NCBI GenBank assembly: GCA_029582165.1
Contig: CM055883.1
Coordinates: forward strand, 24,207,501-24,271,500
Origin: Portulaca oleracea
Lineage: Eukaryota; Streptophyta; Magnoliopsida; Caryophyllales; Portulacaceae
Direction of reading: 5' to 3'
Length of the DNA: 64,000 nt
The notes under the pieces are model-generated. The model saw only the letters and a program-made list of their open reading frames with translations. It made no database searches and had not been told where the DNA came from. How positions within the stretch are numbered: the stretch's first letter is position 1; the number at the start of each line of letters is the position of its first letter. Both the position numbers and the translations under genes were made by a program. Positions 47,204 to 59,442 of the stretch are shown piece after piece.

Positions 47204-47982
47204 TGATGTATAATGGGATCAAAGAGATCTAATTACACACGAAAATCAGGATCTTTATGAACAAAGATAAGAACCTTCCACTCTAAGTTCTTAAGGATCA
47301 AATGAATAAAAAACAAGATAGAAATCAAAAGGATTCAATGGAATGTACCAATTGATGAACGAATGATAGATTTGATATGGCTTGAGAAACTCTTGAAGAT
47401 ATAGACACACCACTTCAAGAAGATCTTCAACTCTTCCTATCACCAACCAAGCTAGCCAAGCAAGGAATAGAAGAAGAGATTTGGACGATTCTTCCCTCAT
47501 GAAGAACGATTCTAGCAAAGCTAGAGAGAACACAAAAGCATGATGCCTTTACTTTGTATTATTTTGTGAATGATTGAATGTATACAAAGGCCTCCCAAAG
47601 GGTCTATTTATAGTGTTCCTATGCCCTTTGGACGTGCACTATATCAAGAATACAATGGTTTTCTAGCTTACATCACCTATTACAAATATTACATCATAAA
47701 GAATCAAAATGTACATAGCTAGAAAGAAATATTGATATCTTGCTCAATTCTTCTCCAATCTTCAAGATTCAAAAACCATTTGAAAGCTCTTTGAATGATC
47801 TATCTTTGGCTCCAAGATGACTTTCCCAATAACTTCATAGATCTTGAGTTATAGAGCAAAGTATCGAATTGCACTTGATGAAGTCATTCATTTTTTAGAG
47901 TGATGAGAGTGATTGAAGCTCTTCTTCCATGTAAGCTTATATTTGGTTCCCATGATGTGTATTTGGGACCAAATATACATCA
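47204..47982 (-). repeat. 5' LTR of the gypsy element
   Basis: 779 bp, TGATGTAT/ATACATCA ends, followed on the right by the TSD GCCTT. Nearly identical to 41878-42658. Confidence 0.96.
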
Positions 47983-49253
47983 GCCTTGCTCAATTGAAAG
48001 CTTGATTGTGACCATGGAGACTAAAGCACGTAGACACAGTGAGTTCCTCAGTAAATTCCACTTGGCTCCATGACACTTGGCCCTCTAAATATCTCTTTTA
48101 GATAGTACAACTTGAATGTCACAGGAAAAACGTGTATTTGGAGTAAATCAATCAAAAATCAAATTAGCAATAAATTTAAGGCATTCATATCCATTTGGAA
48201 TTTGTTGATCTTCTTACTTAATGATCAATATATTGCTTACTACCCTTGGCAACTGTGTTCCTCTGCTAAATAGTTCACAAATATCATGACGATAAATAGT
48301 AGCTTTTTTGACAATAAATTATAATATCAGTGTTCTACATGTCTTAGATATGGCAGAATGTTAAATTTGTCTTGAAAACTGCAATCATTTGGATGGCTTA
48401 AGCAAGATTTTTTTTATTATATCTGAGTTAGGGAACTGATTTGAGTAGCATACACATCAGGTTGGAGGTGTAAACTAATATTGTTTGAAGTTTCAAGGGA
48501 TCTTGCCCTATTTTCTTCCGTTGTTATATGCTTCTGCTGATGTGTTTTGTGTTGCTGTTTGTGGTTCATTTGAGTAGTTTTTTTGGGTTGATTTTGGTGT
48601 ATATTAGATGTTGGGATGAGCTTAAAAGAGTTGGAGAGTAATCAGAGTTGATTGGTAGTCATTTGGGTTAGATTTTGAGTGTGTCAAAGCCGATTTTACT
48701 GTCTGTTGTTGGACCTGCTGCTGCCGCCTTTGTTCTGTACTCTTGTTTATTGGTTTCTTGCATTCTAACACTAGAAATAAGCTTCCAGCGCTAGAAACAA
48801 GCTCCTAGCGTCAGCCCTGCTGATGTTTAGTTTTTTCCAGCACCAGAAATAAAATTCCAGCTTCGTTTTATGTTTTCCAGCACCAGAAACTGATTTTCAG
48901 CTATTGTTCGTACTTTCCGGCGCCTGAAACTAATTTCCAGCGACAGAACAAATTCTAGCACCAGAAATGAGTTTCCGACACCATAAAATCGACTTTAAGG
49001 TATTTGATGTTTAGCATTTTATTTTAGAGTATGGTTATGTTGAGTATATTGTGAAGTATTTGGGATTTATCTTGGTTGATGTGTCTGGTGATTGTTTGGG
49101 CTTTTATGAGTTTATTGGTCCTTGTTGCTACCTTGGTCTTCTTATGTATTATCATGCTGAATTAGGCCATTGTGCAACTTTAGCAAAATTTAAGTGTCAG
49201 TCTCTAAGTTTTTTCTATTCTGATTGTTACTTCTTTTGACACATATATATATA
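47983..49253. other. Intergenic DNA with short TTCCAGCGCTAGAAA-type repeats
   Basis: No coding family is recognised. At about 48768-48990 variants of TTCCAGCGCTAGAAA and TTCCAGCACCAGAAA recur some eight times with spacing of 20-45 bp. The module is close to the palindrome TTTCYAGCGCTRGAAA. Confidence 0.55.
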
Positions 49254-49612
49254 TAGAGTAAATTACATTTACCCTACGTGACATTTGTGGTAATAATTTT
49301 TGTACACCCGACATTTATGAAATAATTTTCACCTTACCTGACATTAAGTGAAAGTGATGTTTAGTTGTAAAATCTTGTCACTTCTCATCGAAAATGAGGA
49401 AATACAATAATGCCCCTATATAACTATGTGAATGTATCATGTTGTCCATTAATATTGAGAAGGAAATGACTTAAATGATCCTTTCATCGTTTTATTTCCT
49501 ATGAGAAGTGACCGGATTTTTCCACTAAAAATCACTTTCACTTAATGTCAGGTAAGGTGAAAATTATTTTACAAATGTCGGGTGTGTAAAAATTATTACC
49601 ACAAATATCAGC
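49254..49612. mobile_element. Foldback MITE with about 105-bp inverted repeats
   Basis: The left arm (TTGTGGTAATAATTTTTGTA, ACCTTACCTGACATTAAGTG) is repeated in reverse complement in the right arm (49497-49612). A loop of about 150 bp, without coding sequence, separates the arms. The outermost 20 bp of the right arm are diverged or lost next to the LINE that starts at 49.63 kb. Confidence 0.88.
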
Positions 49613-49634
49613 AGGAGCATTGCTACAAATAACT

Positions 49635-50447
49635 ATGGGAGAAGAGGAATTACTGGAGAATGCTGCGGAGAGTGATATTCAATCGGAGAAGCTTGATGAT
49701 TCTGATTCAAGTGATGAGAGTCTGAAGCTGAATTTCGTCCCTCCATTAAAGGTCGATGGAATTCTAACTCATCAAATTTCTTCCGATGATATTATTTCTG
49801 AGTTTATTTTTTTGGGAATCTTTGATTCTGGGGTTTGTGTTGGGTGCTAGACCTCCTTTGTCTGTAATGGAAATGTTTGCTCGTAGAATGTGGGGTAATG
49901 TTGGTTTGGATAAAGTTATTTGGTGCAAAGAAGGCTCGTTTAACTTTCGTTTCTCATCTGTAGCTGCTCGTAACAAAGTTCTTGCAAAACATGTAGTCTA
50001 TTTTGACAAGAAACGTCTCTTGTTGAAAGCTAGGTCATTGGGGAATTGTACTACACCGGATACGGATTTCTCTGTGCTAATTTGGATCAAACTTCCGGGA
50101 CTGCATTGGAAATTTTGGAGTAAGGAAAGTTTGAGCAAGATTGTAGTATCCTGGGTGTTCCTTTATTGACTGATTCTTATACAAGGGATAAAGCTATGAT
50201 GAGATATGCTCGTATTCTAGTAAATATCGAACTTGATCATTCCTTTCCAGAATCAATTCCTTTAATTGATGAGGAAGGATATGTCTGTACACAGAAAGTT
50301 GAATATGAGTGGCGTCCTGTGAAGTGTACTGAATGCAAGATGTTTGGACATCGTGCGGATACATGTAGGAGGAAAGTTCAGAATTGGAAGACGAAGCAAC
50401 AGCCTTCTAGCATCTTAGCTAACTCTAATAATGTTGGTTCTCAGTAG
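49635..50447 (+). pseudogene. LINE 1 ORF1 (RNA-binding protein)
   Basis: Starts MGEEELLENAAESDIQSEKL at 49635. After a frameshift near 49800 it continues with GARPPLSVMEMFARRMWGNV, FRFSSVAARNKVLAKHVVYF and LIWIKLPGLHWKFW, a DUF4283-type segment. After another frameshift near 50145 come RDKAMMRYARILVNIELDHS, the knuckle CTECKMFGHRADTC, and a stop at 50447. The product would coat LINE RNA; the frame is broken twice. Confidence 0.87.
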
Positions 50448-50593
50448 CAGGTGCCTTAAAGGGGGAATGACAGCCCAGATATTCCAATTTTATCTGAAAT
50501 TGTTGTAGGATCTTGCATGGCCTGTGACTCTAACTCCCATTCCTGAACTAGGTTTGGTTGAGGAGAGTGAAATTCCTTGCACCAGTTCTTCTA

Positions 50594-53500
50594 ATGGTAA
50601 TGGATAAGTTCCTCTCATGGAACATTGGGGGTTTGAATGGCCCCAAAAAACAGGAGGGAGTGAAACACTTCCTTCATATGAATAACTTCAATCTTGTTGG
50701 TTTGATGGAAACTAAGGTTACTAAGGAGAAGTGTGAAGCTATCAAGAACAATGTTTGTCCTGAATGGAACTTGTTACATAATGCCTCAGATTCTTGTAGA
50801 AGTAGAATATGGGTATCATGGAGGGGAGGTCTTTCAGTCCAAGCTCTTATGGTTCATGATCAATATATTCATTGTAAGGTCTTTATTGGATCTTTTGAGC
50901 TCCTATTACATTTGTCTTTGGTGATAATGACTTGGGAAATCGAAAGTACTTATGGGAAGGCCTTTCTAATATTGCTTCATCTTGCTTTGAGTCATGGTTA
51001 GTTGCAGGTGATTTTAATCATGTCTTAGAATTTGAAGACAGAATTGGTGGTACTCAAATCTCAGCTGAAGAAATCATTGACTTCAAAAACTTTATGGCTG
51101 ATTTTCAATTCAGTGAGGTGAAGCACTCAGGGAATAGGTTTACTTGGCACAACAAGAAGGTCTTCTCATGTATTGATAGAGTCATGGTGAATGCTGAGGG
51201 TCTTTCTCAATTTGAGTCTATTTCATATCGGGTTCTTGCTCATGGTATTTCTGATCATTCTCCCTTGGTTATTCAATTGGATACTCATAGTGAGAGGCCA
51301 AAAAGAATATTTAAATTTTGTAGCATGTGGGTGGACTCTCAATTATATAAAGAGGTGGTCTCTGAAGTGTGGAACCAGAATATTTCAGGTACCCCTATGT
51401 TCAGAACAGTCTCTAAACTGAAATTGTTGAAGAGTCCTCTTTCTTCTTTACATAAGTCTTCTTTTGGTGATATATTCCAAAAATCTCAGCAAGACTATGA
51501 ATCTATGATTGCTGCTCAAGATTTGTTTATGCAAAACCCAGGTGATTTGGAGTTGCTTGGAAAAGTTGAATATGCTACGCAGTTATATCAACAAACACTT
51601 AATTCTGCCATGAAATTAATGAAGCAGAAGAGTAAAGCTGGTTGGCTAAGAAAGGGGGACAGTAACACAGCTTTCTTTTACTCTATGACCAAAGCGAGGC
51701 ATTATCAAAACAGAGTAATCTCCTTGGAAAACCATGAGGGTACTTTGCTGCAGAATGAGAAATACATTGGTCTGTTTCTGGCCGAACATTTTGAGTCTTT
51801 CTTTTCCAAACAAGATTGTTTAAGGAAAGTCAAGTTTGATATAATTTCTCAGGGGAAGAGATTAGATAACAACCTTCATGAGTTACTCTTGAAACCTGTT
51901 ACAGATGCTGAGATTAAGAAGGTTTTCTTTGATATGGATGGATCTAAAAGTCCTGGCCTTGATGGCTTCAGTGCTTCTTTTTTCATATCTTCTTGGTCTA
52001 CAATTGGTGGTGAGGTGACTGCTGCTATTAAAAATTTCTTCTCTACTGGGAAGCTTTTGAAGGAAGTGAATAATACATTGCTCACTATGGTGCCTAAAGT
52101 TAACAATCCTACTAGAGTTGGTGACTTAAGGCCTATTGCTTGTTGCAATGTAATCTATAAAGCTATTACAAAGATCCTTTGCTCAAGACTTCAAATGGTC
52201 CTCCCTGATATTATTAACATCTCACAAGCAACATTTGTTGAAGGAAGATCTATTCTTCACAATATTGTGGTTGCTGAAGATATTATCAGATTTTACAATA
52301 GAAAAGGAGCCCAACCGAGTTGCCTCTTCAAAGTGGATATTCCAAAAGCATATGAGACTGTTGATTGGGATTTCTTACGGAATCTACTATTGGTTCTTAA
52401 TTTCCCTTGGAAGTTTGTTGAGCTTATCATGACTTGTGTATCATCTGCTACTTTCTCTGTAGGTTTTAATGGTTCTACATATGGTTACTTTAAAAGTGGT
52501 CGTGGGCTTCGACAAGGTGACCCTATCTCCCCACTTTTATTTGTTATTGTCATGGGCTATTTGGATAGAAATATTAAGAGCTTTAAAGATGTGCCTAATT
52601 TCAAATTTAACCAGTTTTGTTCTGGTTTAAAATTAACACACCTTTGTTTTGCGGATGACTTGCTCATGTTTTGCTATGGAAATTCTGAAAGTATGATGAT
52701 ATTATATGATGCTTTGAAATACTTTTCGGCTGCTTCTGGGCTTCTTCCAAATGCCTCAAAGTCTGATATTATTTTTGCAAATGTTGATGTGGAGGTTATG
52801 GAGAACATTCTGGCTCTATTAAACTTCAAAGAGGGTCACCTTCATTTTCGTTATCTTGGTGTTCCAATCAAGCCTTTTCGGTTGAATAGGCACGATTGTG
52901 ATGTGCTTATAGAGAAAATGACTAAAAGAGTTCAAGGATGGGCTGTCAGGAAACTCACCTATGCAGGTAGAGTTGAGTTAATCAATAGCATTCTTATGTC
53001 TATACATACTTTTTGGGCTCAAATTTTTATCATTTCTAAGAATGTTATTGTTTCAATTGAGAAACTTTGTCGGGGCTTTTTGTGGGGCTCGGATTCTAGA
53101 AGCCTTCCTATATCTTGGGATACATGTTGTCTTTTTTAAGAAGGAAGGAGGTTTAAATATTCGTGATGCTCAAGCATGGAATGTAGCAGCCTTAGAGAAT
53201 TTGTTGTGGCAAATTCTTAGCAACAAGGAAGCATTATGGATTCGTTGGGTCCATCACATTTATATTAAGAAGAATTCGATCCTGTGTTGTGAAATTAAAC
53301 AAAATGCTAGCTGGTATTGGAGGAGACTTCTTAAGGCTAGAGACATCCTTCTTCCTCTTTTTTAGGACTTGATTTTTAAGAGGAAGAAATATAGGATGAA
53401 ATTGGGTTATGACTTTGTGAAGAATCATCATCAGGAAGTGCATTGGCACAAGTTGATTTGGAATTATCCAAGAATTCCCAAGTGTGGTTTTATAGCTTGG

Positions 53501-53871
53501 TTGGCTGTGAATGGTAGGCTATCTACACTGGATAGACTCCAAAGATTTGGGTTGCATTTGGCGAACAAGTGTTTTCTTTGCAAGTGCCAAGGTGAATCTA
53601 ATGTGCATCTATTCTTTGAGTGCAGCTATGGTATTCAAGTTGGTATTGAAGTTTGAAATGCTATTTTTGGTACGGTTCCTATTTGAGGAAACTGGAATTG
53701 TCAAGATTGGGTGAAAGTCGGTTTCAAAGGAAAGGAAGAAAGATTGGTGTTGACAGTTATCATTTATCATCTATGGGCGGAGAGAAATAGGAGAGCTCAT
53801 CAAAATATTTCTCATGATCCCGCTTTTGTTTGTCTCTCTATTAAAACTGATATAAATTTGAGGCTTTACTA
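50594..53871 (+). pseudogene. LINE 1 ORF2 (endonuclease-reverse transcriptase)
   Basis: The endonuclease opens FLSWNIGGLNGPKKQEGVKH and LVGLMETKVTKEKCEA. After a frameshift near 50920 the frame is open for 735 codons: AGDFNHVLEFEDRIGG, then ISDHSPLVIQ. RT follows, with SPGLDGFSASFF, RPIACCNVIYKAITKILCSR, FKVDIPKAYETVDWDFL, GLRQGDPISPLLF and catalytic LCFADDLLMF. After the stop at 53139 the zf-RVT region (IPKCGFIAWLAVNGRLSTLD, then CFLCKCQGESNVHLFFEC) and the tail ending NLRLY are in other frames with stops. The RT catalytic residues look intact. Confidence 0.93.
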
Positions 53872-54061
53872 GCTTGCTGTTTTGTGGTGTTTAGTTAAAC
53901 TAAATGTTTTTGGTTTGTGTGGTATGTGGTTTGAGCCTTGGGTCGGTTCAATTGTTATGGCCCCTCGGGTATGCCTGAGTATCATGTACTCAATTTTGTC
54001 TATGGAAAAATCTCATTGATCTGTCCAAAATATATATATAAACCCTAATCCTTAGCACCCG

Positions 54062-55060
54062 ATGGTGAACACGAGGAAAGGGGTTACCCCGTCGCCTAGC
54101 CAGCAAGTGCAGAGTCTGGACGAAGGAAGAAGAAACCAACGACAGGGGGGCAATCTTCACTGAAACCCAATCTAGAGAAAACCCCTTCGCCAATGGAAAA
54201 AGAATCGCATACATTGTCAATGGAACAGGAGTTGCAGGCATCGCCACTAGCTCCACAACACAATTCATATGCTGATCTTTTCAGATCAAATGAAGGCCTT
54301 TCATTAAGGTATGTTGAACCTGAAATTATTAATAGGACTGCTTGTGCGAAAATAGACAGGAGCGACATTGTGGAGACTATTGAATATTGGCAACACTCTG
54401 TTTTATGTTGCATCTTAGGATTAAATCCACCAGTGGAAGTAATGAATGGTTTTATCAAGAGAATCTGGAAAAACCTAGATATAAATCATGTTGCATATGT
54501 AAAACGAGGGGTATATCTTGTCCGTTTTCAGACAATGCAAGGGAGAGATGATGCTCTTACTCAATCTTTCCATTGGTTTGACAATAAGCCATTGATTGTC
54601 AAACCATGGAATGAAGATCTTGAGATGGATATTGAAAAGATCGCCTCTCTTCCTATATGGGTTGCAATGCATGAGCTTCCCTTCAAATACTGGAGTGCAT
54701 AAGGACTTAGCAAAATTGCAAGTATTTTAGGAGTTCTAATACGCACAGATAAGCAAACTCAAGATCGAGTAAAGTTGGGATATTCCAAGATTCTTATCGA
54801 CATGCCATTGAAGGGGTCATTCCCTGATTATATAAATTATTTAGATCACAATGGCCATCTACAGAGACAGAGAGTTCACTATGAACGGAAACCCATACAA
54901 TGCAATTATTGCCAAATGTTTGGTCATGAAGAAAAATGTATGCCGAAAGAAGCTCACTTGCACTTATTGTCAAAAATAGGGGCATGAAGCAGCAAATTGC
55001 AGGCTGAAGCAGAAGGCGAACAAAAAGATAAAATCAAACGACTTGCAGCAAGGGAGGTGG
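54062..55060 (+). pseudogene. LINE 2 ORF1
   Basis: The likely start is ATG at 54062 (MVNTRKGVTPSPSQQVQSLD), shifted out of frame at a G-run near 54147. The main part begins at 54193 and contains a DUF4283-like region: CCILGLNPPVEVMNGFIKRI, YLVRFQTMQGRDDALTQSFH and FDNKPLIVKPWNEDLEMDIE. It has a stop at 54702. It then continues KLGYSKILIDMPLKGSFPDY and the partial knuckle CNYCQMFGHEEKC. A lysine-rich tail (54997-55335) follows in another frame. Confidence 0.83.
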
Positions 55061-55525
55061 ATGAGCAAGGGTTAATAAAACCCAACAACAAGAAAATCTA
55101 TAAGCAAAAGGAATCAAATCCGCCCATATCAACTAGCAATAATTTTGGAGCATTGGCGGATACAGAACATGCTGAAGACAATGAGGAGCTCAATGATTTA
55201 GAACGCCAAGCAAAGCAATTTAACAAGGACTATGATCAAAACTCATACTCATCATATGGTGAAGATGATCAACCTGCAAGAAGACTTGAGAGTCTTCTTG
55301 CATCAAAAGGGAGTGGGAATTGCTGGCATTTATGAAACGAAAATCCTCCCAAAAAATATTGATGAAGTACATCATAGAATTTTCAATAATTGGCATATTG
55401 CAACAAATATTTATCACTGTGTGAAAGTGCGTATTTGGGTGGCATGGAATCCAAGATATTACGATGTTACTATCTTGAATAGCTCCAGACAGTATATTCA
55501 CACCCGTATTTGTTTCAAGCAATAA

Positions 55526-55967
55526 TACATCAAAATCAAACAATAATACATCAACAAGTCTCATTCGGAAAAAAATACAATAATACATCAACAAGTGTTA
55601 TTCGGAAAAAAATATGGAATTATGGAGGGACGCGAGTTTAGGTTAGGGTTTCTGACTTAAAATTCGAAAATTACTACTTTATCATTGCTATTAATTTATA
55701 TATATATTGAATTAGAATAAAAGTTATTTGGTAATTTTAAAATTTTTGGGGTCGGGGATTCGGGGATGGGGACGGGGAATTTTCCCCGGCGGGGAAAATG
55801 GGGACGAGGATGGGGAAAATTTTATCCCAATCCCCGCCCCGTCCCCAAGCGGATTTTGAAAACTTGTCCCCGTCCCCGTCCCCATCCCCAATGGGGTGGG
55901 GATTTTTCCCCAGAGCGGGGCGGGGCCCTAGCGGGTTCGGGGATTCCCCGCTCCATTGCCATCCCTA
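55526..55967. mobile_element. G-rich hAT-like insertion with foldback and G-quadruplex potential
   Basis: Interrupts LINE 2. The right end, read in reverse complement, is TAGGGATGGCAATGGAGCGG, a typical terminus of certain plant hAT elements. Inside, runs such as GGGGATGGGGACGGGG (55760-55830) are mirrored by CCCCGTCCCCGTCCCCATCC (55865-55890). The left terminus is not recognisable, and two AATACATCAACAAGT tandem units lie there. Partial or degraded element. Confidence 0.55.
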
Positions 55968-56189
55968 TGTTGATTCAAGATCCCGGGTTTAGTCAAATGG
56001 TCAAGCAGGCCCTCTCTAAGCTTCCCATTGGACACAAAATGTACCAACTGCATGTTTTACATCATCTGCTAGAACCTAGTCTCAGACAGCTTCACAAAGA
56101 CCGGTTCAAAGACATTCATACCCAAGACTATCTTCCTAGGCAGCATCTTTCTCAGATACAAGATGAATTGTAGCAAAGTCCTGACAATG

Positions 56190-58373
56190 TCGAACTCTAA
56201 AATGCAGAAAAAGAAGAACGCCAAGCATATGCAGCCATTCTTCCCTCTGCCTTACTTTTGAAAAGGCAACTAAGCAAGATGGAATGGAGCCATATGGGTG
56301 ACACTTTCTCTAAGCTTTTCTTTGTAAAGATGAGACAAAGAAAGGCTCAAACCTAATGTATACACGATTGAGAATGAAGCTGGGCAGAATGTACAAGGTT
56401 TTAAAGAGGTAATGCAAGCTATGGAGACTTTTTACAGTGAGCTCTTCGGGAAACAAAACACTATCAAACAGCCAAGCAGGGGGGAAATCTTTGACATGGG
56501 AGCATATCTTAGTCATGAGCAGCAAATACACATGAGCAGATACATCACGGACAAAGAAATAAAAGAGGCTATGTTTTTTATTCCCAATGACAAAACTCTA
56601 GGCCTAGATGGTTTCACTAGTGGTTTCTATAAGTCCAGTTGGGACAAAGTAGGCCATCTAGTTTGTGAGTCAGCGCCTGAATTCTTCTATACTGGGAAAC
56701 TTCTCAAAAGCCTGAATGACACCAATCTGACGCTTATTCCTAAAGTGCCCAACCCTTCTAAACCTACAGAGTTTCGCCCAATTGCTTGTTGCAACACTTT
56801 TTATAAGTGTGTTACCAATATCCTAGCTAGCAGGATTTGTGACGTTCTTCCCATTTTAGTGAATCTAAGCCAAGAGGTGTTCATACCAGGGGAGAGCTCC
56901 TCTATAACGTGCTTCTCTGTCAAGAAATAGCTCTGGGCTACTCTCGTACTACTATAACACCAAGGTGCATCATGAAGATTGACCTCAAGAAGGCTCTTGA
57001 TTCAGTGCATTAGGATTTCATCAGGGAAGCCTTACACTCATATCGGTTCCCTAGTTTGATTATTGATTGCATTATGGCCTGTGTTATAACGCCAACCTTC
57101 ACCACATGTACGAACGGGAAGCAGTCACGTCCTTTTCAAGGTGGTAGGGGTCTCAAACAAGGTGATCCAATGTCCCCACTCTAGTTTGTGCTAACTATGG
57201 AGTACCTCTCATGCTCGATTGATCATCATATCTAGAAGCAAACCAACTTCTGGTTTCACCCGCACTGAAGGAACTTGAGATTGACCCATCTCATGTTTGT
57301 TGATGACCTGATCCAATTTGTCGCTGCTCATAAACATTCAATCAGCACCCTCATGAAGGCCTTTAACCATTTTAGCGAGGTCACCGGACTCACAATAAAC
57401 AGGGACAAATCTGAAGCGGTGTTTGGTGTGGTGGGTGCTGACCAAATCGCTCCTCTCCTTCAGGAAGCAAGCTTTGTTCGATGTACATTACCATTCAGGT
57501 ACATTGGCATTCCTATCTCCTCCTGCAATATTTCAAAGAATGATTGTAACATCCTGACAGACAAAATATTGGGTCGCATAAAGATTTGGGGGTCCAGAAA
57601 CATCTTCTATGCGGGTAGAACAGTCCTGATTAATTTCGTCCTCATGGGGATTTATAGCTTCTGGGCAAGGATCATCATCCTTCCAAAACACTCCATTGAG
57701 TTGATTAATAAATATTGTCGTAATTTTCTTTGGGGTGCAAACCATGAATACACAAGGGCTCCCATGGTAAACTGGGATCGGACATGCTCACCAAAAGACA
57801 TGGGAGAAACGGGGCTTAGGAATTTGTAGGCCTGGAACAAGGCATCGATTGCGAAGTTGGTATGGGATATTCAGAATAACAAGGAAAACCTCTGGGTCAA
57901 ATGGGTTGACACCAAGCATATCACGGTGGCAAACTGGTGGAGCTACTAGCCTCCTTATGACGTCTCTCCTTACTTCAAACATCTATGCGAAATCAAAGAT
58001 GAATTCAAATGGGGTTCATAGCCGGGGCGTAGATGGTACTAGAGTACTACATGGGATGGGGAATATAAGGTTTCCAATGGTTATAAATGGAAACTGGCCC
58101 ATCTTAACTCTCCCACATGGAGAAAAATCCCATCTTAACTCTCCCACATGGAGAAAAATCCCATGTAGCAAAATCACTATACCTAGACATGCTTTCATCT
58201 CATGGATCAGCCTGCAAGACAAGCTCCCAGTTAAAGCAAGGACTAGTAGATGGACCAATGTCACTATCCCTAGACATTTGTCATGTCTTCATTTACGGTG
58301 CCTAGGAAAGTTGTGTACATTCCTGCAGTCCATCATTTCACTGACTTTTCTAAGGCTTTTGATAAACTGTTGA
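56190..58373 (+). pseudogene. LINE 2 ORF2, reverse transcriptase and zf-RVT remnants
   Basis: RT motifs in order: MQAMETFYSELFGKQNTIKQ, LGLDGFTSGFYKSSWDKVGH, LIPKVPNPSKPTEFRPIACC, GRGLKQGDP, and THLMFVDDLIQFVAA, where the catalytic F-A-D-D is F-V-D-D. PFRYIGIPISSCNISKNDCN and IFYAGRTVLINFVLMGIYSF follow. A zf-RVT relic (ITIPRHAFISWISLQDKLPV) lies at about 58160-58240. The frames contain many stops. Confidence 0.87.
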
Positions 58374-58380
58374 GAGCACT

Positions 58381-59442
58381 AACGTTTGCTGATGGAATTT
58401 TGAGATTGTGTTCTTTATGTCAACCATTCCAAGATGCATGATTTGTTACTACGGGCATTGAATGGTTCTAAGATGGTGCCCGACAGAGATAGAGTGGCTG
58501 ATGCTCCATATATAGGAGGATTAATTTTTCTAAAGATTTCATCGTTTGGGTATACTCAGTATCCAACCAAGTAATATCGTTCCTTTTCATTTTAATACAG
58601 TTAGTGAGTAGTTTATTTTATTTTTCTTCTTTATTTTTCTTGGTGTGTTTCTTGAATTTCTTTCGGAGTGCTTGCTGATCTCTATTCCAATGAGGAAATT
58701 GCAGCCTTTTTGTGTGGGAGTGGGGTGGCATGCATGTCGTCTTGTGTTCTTTTCTTTTGTTAGTTTTTTTTTTCTTTTGTGTGATCTTTGTTTTCTTTTG
58801 TGTGTGGTGTCACTTTATTTCACAATGAGGACATTGTATAGTTTTTGTGTGGGAGTCGGGTGGCACAACTGCCTTACCAGTTTTTGGAAGAGAAACAACT
58901 TTAGTTACCACTAAAATTTAAAAAAAAAATTAGCCAGAGGTAGTTTGTATATATGGTTGAGTCGCTGATTACTAGAATAGTGCTATTGCTTAGTTAGGAA
59001 TAGTTAGTGAATGCTTGATGGGCTTCAGGCTTGATTGTTGCTTTTCCTAAACTTAATAACGTCACATGTATTTGCAACCATGTGGTATCCTTAAAATGCA
59101 CTTCTAGGCCAGTTAATGTGATGGTATTAGTTTAGGAGGAAAGTATTAGCTTCTTGAATATCCATGCTCTAAGTAAGAAAAACTGAAAAACAATGGAAAA
59201 TTACAAAAAGTTAGTTCACCTACACAGGTTTGTATGAGTGGTACGACACTCTTACCCCTTAAGCACTTTGTTGCGTATGGAGTAACCTGTGTTGGGAGGG
59301 TAAACCCCATTTATGGGCCGTTCTTAATCCCAACAAATACTGACGCAAAAATAGTGATCTAAGAAAATCTGAAAATATTGGTTCACCTACACAAATCGGT
59401 ATGAGTGGTGTGGCATTCATATCCCTTAAGCACCTTGCATGT
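58381..59442. other. Intergenic repeat-derived DNA with a duplicated GAGG-purine motif
   Basis: No gene. Two diverged copies of CAATGAGGAMATTG...TTTTTGTGTGGGAGT...GGGTGGCA lie at about 58689 and 58825. Such 'AATGAGGACATTG...GTGTGGG' sequence is familiar to me from the 3' non-coding part of plant gypsy elements. Two further similar phrases (TTCACCTACACA...GTATGAGTGGT) occur at 59215 and 59382. Confidence 0.45.

Larger units (their letters stand above)
41878..47982 (-). mobile_element. Ty3/gypsy retrotransposon, full length, minus strand, defective
   Basis: 6,105 bp with two LTRs whose ends are TGATGTAT and ATACATCA, flanked by a perfect 5-bp duplication GCCTT (41873-41877 and 47983-47987). 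On the minus strand: 5' LTR (47982-47204), primer-binding site, gag-protease, RT, RNase H, integrase, polypurine tract, 3' LTR. RNase H before integrase gives the Ty3/gypsy order. No clear chromodomain is seen. The pol frame runs into the 3' LTR, a trait known from the CRM group of plant chromoviruses, so CRM-like is a possibility. Confidence 0.97.
49635..53871 (+). mobile_element. L1-like LINE 1, nearly full length, defective
   Basis: Contains ORF1 (DUF4283-like domain plus zinc knuckle) and ORF2 (AP endonuclease, RT, zf-RVT, C-terminal tail) in the order usual for plant L1 elements. The frame is disturbed at about 49800, 50145, 50920, 53125, 53365 and 53656. An unannotated 3' tail of up to about 150 bp follows. 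No poly(A) tail or flanking duplication was recognised. The fragment at 515-820 comes from the same family. Confidence 0.93.
54062..58380 (+). mobile_element. L1-like LINE 2, heavily decayed and interrupted
   Basis: ORF1 (54062-55060), an endonuclease remnant (about 55270-55525), a G-rich foreign insertion (55526-55967), then ORF2 RT (56190-57830) and zf-RVT remnants (57849-58373). The second half of the endonuclease is missing. It is only distantly like LINE 1. A 31-bp direct duplication (CATCTTAACTCTCCCACATG at 58098 and about 58130) lies near its end. Confidence 0.87.
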
